NCBI RefSeq assembly: GCF_921293095.1
Contig: NC_060251.1
Coordinates: forward strand, 38,979,644-39,043,643
From: Ischnura elegans
Lineage: Eukaryota; Arthropoda; Insecta; Odonata; Coenagrionidae
Reading direction: 5' to 3'
DNA: 64,000 nucleotides
Positions 56,347 to 64,000 of this stretch are shown piece by piece. The position numbers were made by a program, and so were the translations under genes. Below the pieces are notes generated by a model that was not told the DNA's origin, searched no databases, and worked only from the letters and a program-made list of their open reading frames with translations. Numbering within the stretch: position 1 is the first letter of the stretch; the number at the start of each line of letters is the position of its first letter.

Positions 56347-56739
56347 AAGCATTCAAGAGGTGGATGTCGGGTTGAAAGCACGTCCAGGAGGAGCAAGGAA
56401 GAAACTTCGCGACTCACGGGCGTTTCGGTACATAGTGAATGATTGGGCGTTGAAGTCTCCGCTAGACTAAAGAGAAGAAGTGATCGGGCGTTGAAGTCTC
56501 CGGCAGAAAGAAGTGAGGAGAGGAGGGCGTCTCGTCTTTCTTACTGCTAACCGGGCTCGAAGCCCGGTCTTCTAGGAAAAGGACCTTTCCAAAGAGGAGA
56601 CCCACCAAGTGTGACAGTGTAGTAGGGTCCGAGATAAAAACATTTCCCCTTCGCGAGTTCGTGGACTGATTCCCCAGAAGGTGATCGACCAGAGTTTTTG
56701 CGGACGGATGCTTCTTGGATACGGTGTTTCGAACTGTTG
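56347..56739 (+). other. candidate transcribed leader exon
   Basis: Begins about 30 bp after the TATA box and ends at a consensus donor (CTGTTG|GTGAGT). G+C is higher than in the flanks. It holds a 22-bp near-repeat (GGGCGTTGAAGTCTCCG at about 56445 and 56484) and a perfect 8-bp hairpin ACCGGGCT-CGA-AGCCCGGT (56550-56568). There is no long frame, so it may be a 5' UTR exon whose coding part lies downstream, or a non-coding RNA exon. Confidence 0.35.
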
Positions 56740-56744
56740 GTGAG

Positions 56745-59142
56745 TTTTCTTTCACATATTGCTTACTCTATAAACGAATTGGTAAAAATTGTGATTTCAT
56801 TTAATTCTAGCACATATAATTTGCAAATGACCCGCTCTCAGATGATCATATCTAACAAGTAAAGTATATAGATTCAAACTTCACAAGGTTGAAGACCTTT
56901 TTAAAGGGAGAAATAAACCAGAATTTCAAAATGCATTTGATGCATATTTAACATCGCATTTTATCGCAGCGGGTCAAAAGAACTCTTTTCGTTTCCTTGT
57001 GCATCCTTTTCGTGCATTTTTATTCCAGGGATCGAGTGAAGTCGTAGTTTGTGTGGTACGTAGTTGCCAGTTATTCGTAAATGGCAAGGAAATAATTTTA
57101 ACACTTAATTAAATGTAACTTACATAGTATAGGGATTCCGGCGACATAGTGATTCTTTAATGGTTCGTAATCATATAACCATGTAGCAATGAAAATTTGT
57201 GGTAAAATTTGGTTTCCAAATCTTTCAACTCGAGGGAGGTATTCTTTCAAGCGACGAAAACGTTTTTATAACCAACGCAGATGTAGAAGATGACTAGGAA
57301 ATCACTTAAATGTAGCCTAATTTGAAACCACGACTTACTAGACCTTTATTAAATAATTTTGATTAAGGCACTCTGAAGTTTTTATACATATGCATAAAAT
57401 ATGTAGAACTATTGTTTTCTTAAATTTTGCTCCTGTATCTCGTATTTTTGAAAATAATTTACAACAAATGATAAGAAAAAAGCAAACTCGTGTATAGGCG
57501 CTATGAAAGAAATCAGCTGGCGCTTCGAGTCATCGACTTCTGAGCATCAGCCTTGAAGGAAGTGGCGCTTATTGACCTGAAAATATGACTCATAAAAACC
57601 CTTTCTTATCCCGCAAATCTGGAAATACTTGTTTACAAATAAGCAATTAACATCTCTTTGCCTGCGGTTGCATGAATTTTATGTGCTCATTGCTCTTAAT
57701 AATGGTTACATTAAACAAAATTCACTAAATCATTCTTAACTGTGTGGTATTCCATTATAAAGTTATCTATCCAATTATTATTAAAACTAAATTATTGAAC
57801 TATCCGAGATACCTTATGGTTCCATTAAAGTTCATTGCTATTATCGAACTATATGCGGAAAATAGTATTTTTTCTCGGTGCTACATAATGCATGCTAAGC
57901 TATGTACGCACATTATCGCTACCGAATCAATTAAAATTTCTTTTCGCCGAATTAGAATTGCAGGTGGTGATAGTGTAGAAAATAAATAAACGATGCACAG
58001 CTTTCGCAAATTGTTAATATAAAATTTAAATCCCTAACGTAGTTATTATGAGAGTCTATTTATGCTTCATACTTCTAGAAAGGTTTTTCCGCTAAGTTTT
58101 CTCTATATGCACCTGCCGTAAAATACTTCACGCATGGTACTCATGTTCTTTTACTAGTACTTTTTAAAATTAGGATTTAACAAAAAAGCATTAGTTCATC
58201 ATAATACGAAAACTATCGCAAATAATTCCATTAACTACTATTATGAATATTAAACGAAAACAATGAAGTAATGATTTTTTAAGTTAATTCCATGAGCTGA
58301 ATAATATAAGGTATTATTCATCGCATACTCGAATTCACAACCTGAAAATATTTTTTTATTCCAAACAAAGACACACGTAATTCTATCGCGAAGAGCCTTC
58401 CTCTTTATCATAAGGCGATTCCTTACCAAAATTATTTGCCACATTCCAACAGCTAAGGACACCCGAGTGAGCAGGCTTCCTCAATTCCCTCGAAGTAGGA
58501 CTGACGTCTAGCTTAACGATGAGATAAATCCAGCAAAATGGTGTTCCATAACGGTAAGAAAATTGAAGTTTCTTTGAATAAGAGACGGAAAGATAGCAAA
58601 CAGATGGTTAGAGAGAGAGGGAATTGCACCATTTCTATTGCCCTCTAAGCCCAGTTCTCTACAAGGATGACCATCTCAATTTCTTTAAGCTGAAAACTGA
58701 GAGGAGCTGTAAATGGCCTAAGAAATACCCAAGCTTTGTCAATGTGTGTTGGATTTATCATAGAGTTTTGAATTTTTCTTTATAATATTACAAGATTTTA
58801 ACGAAGCGAGTAGGAAGACAGTAATTCAAGATTTAAAATTGCATTGATGAAAATATTTAAAATTATATCCATTAAAATGCATTCATACACATTCTGATAA
58901 TTTATTCACCTCGTAACAACCAAGGTTTCTATACTCCCTCCCATATACCAGATTAGCCCACCAGATGTTTTGTTTTTTCCATTGAGGGTCTATTATTTTC
59001 AATGATCCGGCAAGAGTAAAATCCGCAATTTACGAATATTAAAACTACGATCGTTTTTTTTCATATGCTACCGTTTGAAATTTCAGATTCATCTTACGGT
59101 TAGCGTACTTGCAATTTTTACCTAATTTTTTAAATAGTGAAC
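56745..59142. other. long stretch without recognised gene
   Basis: AT-rich, possibly the intron following the donor at 56740. No exon was recognised. Confidence 0.35.
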
Positions 59143-59654
59143 CAATGGCGTAGTCAGGGGGGCGAAGCGGGGGGTCCGGACCAGGAGTTTTTGTCGGGGG
59201 GTTCCAAAACCACTGGGGAAGATTTTTGAAAAACAGGGTACTAATTGTAATTGCTAGGCTGTAAACTAATTTTAACACTTTTTACTGAGGATGTCGGGGT
59301 ACGAGTCGTCCTCAGGGCCGAATGAGCCCTGAGGTTGGAGTGCGACTCGTACCCCGAAACGTCGGCAGCCATGAAGGTGATTACCCGGTTGAGCACCCGA
59401 ACAGCCTTCACTACCAGCATACGCCGGGGAAGCATCAGATATTTTTGCATGATTACTTTGCTTCAGAAAATATAACAAAATATTGAAAAATCATTAATTT
59501 ACAAAATATTTATTCGTAAAAAGAAGTTTTTTCGATTCTAAAAAGTATTAAAATCAGTTTACAGTTTATGATTGATTACCCTGTTTTTCAAAAATTTCCC
59601 CCCCTGGTTTTGGACCCCCCCCCCCCCGCACAAAAACTCCTGGCTACCCCACTG
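59143..59654. mobile_element. hAT-type foldback MITE with a Penelope-like hairpin at its centre
   Basis: Ends CAATGGCGTAGTCAGGGG and CTGGCTACCCCACTG. Flanks TAGTGAAC and TAGTGAGC are an 8-bp duplication with one mismatch. Arms of about 110-130 bp (CCAGGAGTTTTTGTCGGGGG, TTTTTGAAAAACAGGGTA) are inverted. The centre (59283-59465) is an unrelated Penelope-like module. Confidence 0.72.
59283..59440 (+). mobile_element. Penelope-like terminal module with long hairpin
   Basis: CTGAGGA, then arm 59295-59308 (CGGGGTACGAGTCG) pairing with 59343-59356. An inner stem CCTCAGGGC/GCCCTGAGG lies at 59310-59334. GAAACGTCGGCAG follows, then CACCCGAACAGCC and ACGCCGGGGAAGCATCAG, as in the copy at 23772. Confidence 0.55.
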
Positions 59655-59929
59655 TAGTGAGCTAGTGTCTAGCAATAGTAACTGTGATACCAACATGACT
59701 AACAAGTCGTGCCAGAATAAAGAACTCAATGCCTAGCGCGGCAAAATGTCGATTCGAAAAGGGAGACCAGAATGCGATACGAAATCAAGGGGAATTTGTG
59801 CTTTATATTTTCAATAAGTAACGTTGGATTTCTGGCTAACCAAGAAACGACTTTTCGGAGGCTTTATTTGTCCTAAAAGACCCACCAATGGGGAATTTTC
59901 AAACTTTAACCGTAAATGCCAGAAGTATT

Positions 59930-60745
59930 CGTTATATGAAGTTGTTGAGTGAGATTTGGAATACGACGTCGGATAGCGAGTGACAGCAAGGATGCACGGA
60001 AAGGAAAAAGCAAGATGCCTCCCGGATTTCGGGGTACCATCTGGATGACTGTGACGCACGAAGCTTTCTCCTTTTTCTCCACCCCAACAAAGCCATCTTT
60101 TCTGCTCTAGCGAGGTGCGTTGTGGTTTTCAAAGAGCAAAAAATGATATCTCTACCAAGAAGGACACGAGAAGAGAGAGGACCTGTCCCAGCCTCGACAT
60201 CCCCGAAAGAAATGACGTCCGGCACGATTTTTTGCTCGAAAAAGACCCTACCCTATACTTTACCAACCCTCATTTATACCTAAGAACCGCACCTTCCAAA
60301 ACACCCAACCCTTGCCGAAGCAGGGGGTGGCGCAGGTTGGATAACAGTAGGGTTTACTCGGGGGACATGGAGAGAATTGGTCCTTTGTCGGACCGAGTTT
60401 TGAGAATGCAGGAGAGATGGTTTTCGTGGATGACTTCCTCTGCCACCCTCGTCTGTTCCAGAATTGCCCAGTTTCCACTTTATTTCCTCTCCGGCTCTCG
60501 GACTCCTGATTTCGTGCTTGTGAAACGGTCCCACATCGGTGGATTTTGAAAGTTGTCTCATGATTTGAAGATTCCTTTGCGACGTATCTATCTTACTCGA
60601 ACCAACCCTTCTCTCAAAAAGTCCTGACCACAATGATCGTACAGATTTTTTCCCTATGATATGAAAAACTTGATTCAAAACTGATCCTAAAATTGGGCCA
60701 CAATTGAACCAAGCTAAAATGAAAGACCCGTTGGTGTACAAATGG
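59930..60745. other. GC-richer patch with overlapping open frames on both strands
   Basis: Frames of 144 codons (60115-60549, plus) and 153 codons (60280-60741, minus) overlap. Neither shows a recognisable motif, and low stop density follows from composition. It could hold an exon or promoter, but I cannot choose a strand. Confidence 0.2.
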
Positions 60746-61391
60746 CGATGAAAATCTTCGTACGCAAATACCTAGTACTACTCAAAACGAAGCCTACGTA
60801 AAAATGCTTGAGTATTACACATAAATGCGTCTTAATATTAATAGAAGTGTGTTTTTATTGAAGGTTTCATTGTAAATTACATTTAAAATTACCTTGAGTG
60901 GAATTACCTCTGAGTGGAATTAACTTTTCTGTTTAGATAAAAGACATTAAAATTTCGACGAGAAAATCACTAACCACAGTGGAAAAGACGAGTTTTTCAA
61001 TGGGATCCTTTAATGCCTTTCCACCGCAAGAAATAGATAAAATTGACACATACAAAGAGGAAGTATAATTCAAGCACGAAACGCCCTTGCGATGTGGAGG
61101 ATTCAGAAATCATATGATCTGTCATCATAGAACTACTGAACAGAGCTTCTTTAGGAAAGCGTTATCTTGAATATTCAAGATCTAATCACCTTTGTCCACC
61201 AAGGTAGAATAAAAATGAAGATCGCGCTGTGGCAGCCGGTATAACGGTTAGGTGTGCATGCTAATGGTTATCTGGGGGGGTAGGAGGCACCGTTAGTATC
61301 AAGATGACCGCGTATGAGGCATTGGATAAATAGTTAATTACGGGAACGAGAACTTCTGGAAAAATGGATTTATGCCATTGCATTCAGGGCA

Positions 61392-61634
61392 ATGGCGTCA
61401 GTACAATCGGCACTGGAGCGAAGACAGCTTTTGCCACAAATGAAGTTAAAAAAAATTGGATTCCGAGACATGGCAAGTGAAAGAAGACGAAAGAAGATAG
61501 CGCGAATATTAAAGAGAGGATCCTTAAATCGGCCTCTAAATGTGTTGTCACCCACGGCGCATTTAAATGGGTTTGCAAAAGTAGCCACTCGCGTCGCCGA
61601 TGGACAAAGTGATCCGAGATTTACAGGGAAATAA
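61392..61634 (+). other. 80-codon open frame, basic, no family recognised
   Basis: The product is rich in Lys and Arg (RRRKKIARILKRG inside) and ends at TAA 61632-61634. A tRNA-like A-box segment lies about 150 bp upstream (61233-61262), so the frame may belong to a repeat. There is no splice support. Confidence 0.15.
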
Positions 61635-61741
61635 GGTATAATTAGGGGTGTTAATCGAAAGTTGTGTGTATGATGATGCGATCAATCAAATTTATTACTT
61701 GTCAATGCTATTTATTCTTCGCAATTACAGGCATTATAAAT

Positions 61742-62133
61742 AATGGGCGCACTTAGCGAGGGGCAGGGGGGAAAGTCCCCCCTGCTTATTTTAATTACAA
61801 GTCATAGTCAAGTCAAGCAAAGGCCCCACTAGAAGCAAAAATCGTTAAAGTCTTTAAGAGAATTCTGTACTCAATTGTAACGAAAGTATTCAACAAAATT
61901 TCTTTAAACCCGCGAAAAATGATATGTATTAGCACAAGATATGTAACTAAAACAAAACTAGACACTTATTTTTTCAAGGAAATTATCTCATAAACTATTA
62001 AAGCGCTGTCATAATTTTCGTAAAATGTTGGTTTCATTCACCTTTTCCTTGCTAAAATGTCACAACTTGGCTTGCCTCCCTCCCTAGACCATGGCTTGCC
62101 CCCCCCCTACTTATGACCCTGGGTACGCCCTTG
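61742..62133. mobile_element. hAT-type MITE, 392 bp
   Basis: Ends AATGGGCGCACTTAGCGAGG and CCTGGGTACGCCCTTG. Flanks TTATAAAT and TTATAATT are an 8-bp duplication with one mismatch. Poly-G and poly-C tracts lie near the ends. The interior differs from the other copies, so it is a separate subfamily. Confidence 0.6.
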
Positions 62134-62232
62134 TTATAATTCAAAATATTGGGAAAAAGTAGATCCCAATGCACTTTTCACCGCGCCGCGGTTATTTTTG
62201 GAAACCGATTAAAATGCGACCAAAGTGGCAAC

Positions 62233-62527
62233 CAGTGGCTTAACTAGGAATATGCTTTGAGGGGATGTGGGGGCTTTTGTAGGGATGAGGGGGGTTAGTG
62301 TGGGTTACCCCCCCAGGAAACGGGGATATCAGGAAAAGTTTTGTAAAATAACATGCCTGAAAATGCATTTTACATCATAATTATGGCACTTGAAATTTTA
62401 CCTTTAGCAGATGCAGTTATTATAAATCAAATCCAGAGAAGATTTTCACATAAATTTTTGATTTCTCAGAGGCTTTCGGGGGGGGGGGGGATTCATCCCC
62501 TCATTCTCCCCCATAGTTACGCCACTG
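62233..62527. mobile_element. hAT-type MITE, 295 bp, perfect 8-bp target duplication
   Basis: Ends CAGTGGCTTAACTAGG and CATAGTTACGCCACTG. Both flanks read GTGGCAAC (62225-62232 and 62528-62535). The interior matches the copies at 30465 and 42148. Confidence 0.82.
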
Positions 62528-62539
62528 GTGGCAACAGAA

Positions 62540-62930
62540 ATCAGCCTTCTATGGGATGGAATTGGACCTCTTCTATGCAGTCCATTTGGAAGATAGGATG
62601 ATGCTGCTGCACGGTTAACTTCCTGAGAACCGTTCCTCGTGCATAACTGGGAGCGGTCGTTGAATCTAGCCGTATAATTTTCCATATTATTTTTTATATC
62701 CCGACTTTGGCGCCAAGATACCTCGCTCCCGTAGATAAAGGCGTTGTTGTGTTGGAAGTCGGTCGAGTTTGGAGGAAAGAGGATGGGATCTGTGGGAAAA
62801 CTAACGGAGCCGCACGTATACCCCATCTTTTCCGTTCCGTCCAAGGTCGAATGCATGAGTATGAGAACCCTAACCTGCCTAAGATCCTTGCACCCGTGAA
62901 CATCCGACCTCGGAACTTACAATTTATGTA
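62540..62930. other. GC-richer patch with overlapping frames, unassigned
   Basis: A minus frame extends to 62856 and a plus frame runs 62707-62931. The minus frame runs into the neighbouring MITE, so it is unlikely to be a whole gene. No motif was recognised. Confidence 0.2.
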
Positions 62931-62935
62931 GCGGC

Positions 62936-64000
62936 GACCTCAACTAATAAGAGTTGCGAGGGAAACTGCGCGTTGTTTTAGAAATATTGTAAATATCAAT
63001 ATCATCGCCAGAATTATCAAAAGTTCCAGGAGTAGAGCAGTGTAAAGGCACTGTTGAAATGAAGATGACCTAATATACTCTATTTTATAGGAGGCAAAAA
63101 TATCAAACGAGATTAACGAAGTTTCAACATACATTATTTTCCAGATATTAAAACCTTTTCCATGGTCGACTGTTGGAATGATAATTTTCAAAAATGCCTG
63201 TTGATTTCAACTAGTTTCATTACACTCCCATGCTTGGTTTATAATTCTGATAAGGATGGTAAAACAATCATCAGAGGATAAATTACCTTTCAATTATTAT
63301 TTAAAGGGCAATTTTTTTCAAACTAATTGTAAAAGCCAATAATTTCTTAAGGATGGAGAATATGTAGAGGTTCAGTAAATTTCACTTTCCAACAACAACA
63401 AAAACGAGATTCAAGGACAAAGTATGGCAAAAACGTTACGTCAAATAGGTTACGAATTCAGATTAAGAAAATTTAACGTCAGGCATCTTTTCAAATTTGA
63501 AAGTACTAAGGTAAATAGTTTGAGATCAAGTAAGCAATGAATATTTAGACGCCTTGAATGCATTGAGAGCCAATGCATTTTTTGTTTATTTCAGAATTAA
63601 AAACTAACTCAAGCAAATTATTCATTCCTGCGTGAAGAAACTTTTCGCCAGATGGCAATATCCGATATGCTATGAAAGAATGTAATCAATGGTTAGATAT
63701 TTGACTCAATATTTCAACATTAAACGAATAATTTACACAAATAAATCGTATATTAATGTCTCACGATATGAATCTGATTAAAAATACAGGTTTCAGCATC
63801 TCCAGGTCAATCTCAAAAGATTAATGACAACAACATTTAAAATCAACTCTTTAGAATGACACGAACTCTTTAAAACCCGTTAATTCCGTAGTCAGTGAAG
63901 TACACGGAATAAACACATTTGTTTCAATGAAACATGAAAGGTCCTTATGACTGCGAGCACCACTGGTGGATGATAGGCACATTAACATGCTATACATATA
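62936..64000. other. stretch without recognised gene
   Basis: AT-rich to the end of the window, short frames only. Confidence 0.35.

Noticed and set aside
56134..56442. Arg/Gly/Glu-rich 102-codon frame and overlapping minus frames
   Set aside because: Produced by the polypurine tract; low-complexity product with no domain.
60115..60741. Overlapping 144- and 153-codon frames on opposite strands
   Set aside because: Both are open because of composition. No motif or splice edges favour either one, so neither is called as a gene.
1..64000. CRISPR arrays, operons, phage or bacterial defence islands
   Set aside because: No regularly spaced repeats, ribosome-binding-site spaced gene chains or prokaryotic gene density. 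All large structures are eukaryotic transposable elements.

Overview
The window reads as nuclear DNA of a large-genome arthropod, most likely an insect. It is AT-rich and gene-poor, has split coding sequence with consensus splice sites, and is densely filled with transposable elements of types common in insects: piggyBac, mariner, hAT-type MITEs, Ty1/copia, CR1/Jockey-like LINEs, Penelope-like fragments and tRNA-derived SINEs. I could not name the species. There are no operons, CRISPR arrays, rRNA genes or convincing functional tRNA genes.

Layout. At 0.6-1.6 kb on the minus strand lies the one host gene I can support by splicing: three exons joining in frame into a secreted or ER-anchored protein with START/SRPBCC-like features. 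About 490 bp upstream of its start codon sits a full-length piggyBac element (2.05-4.65 kb) with TTAA target sites, subterminal inverted repeats and an almost intact transposase, split by one frameshift that falls on an A-AAA-AAC heptamer. From 4.8 to 22 kb there are SINEs, a duplicated 80-bp coding-like block, a dead mariner, foldback elements, a CpG-rich possible gene start (14.9-15.7 kb) and a decayed gene of a recurrent arthropod repeat family. From 22 to 26 kb there are Penelope-like inverted modules, a hAT-type MITE and two 5'-truncated LINE tails. The interval 26-30 kb is mostly blank.

At 32.8-36.9 kb a young copia element (163-bp LTRs differing at one site, 5-bp target duplication) has split an older SINE. 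Its single long ORF is open from gag to RNase H but lacks the integrase core. Further right are a TTAA MITE (39.1 kb), the second copy of a 0.67-kb repeat (40.9 kb), a 2.5-kb foldback element with roughly 195-bp terminal inverted repeats (43.2-45.7 kb), a three-level nested insertion (47.4-49.9 kb), a degenerate tandem array (55.2-56.1 kb) and a purine/GAGA-rich, TATA-containing candidate promoter with a leader exon (56.1-56.74 kb).

The strongest system-like signals are three. First, a hAT-type MITE family (ends close to CAGTGGCGTARC) has nine two-ended copies whose 8-bp target duplications can all be read directly, plus one truncated copy. Second, a Penelope-like hairpin module (CTGARGA, stem-loop, GAAAC) has stems that covary between copies, as expected of a structured RNA of hammerhead type. 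Third, the piggyBac frameshift could be programmed or could be simple decay. I found no cooperating gene cluster.
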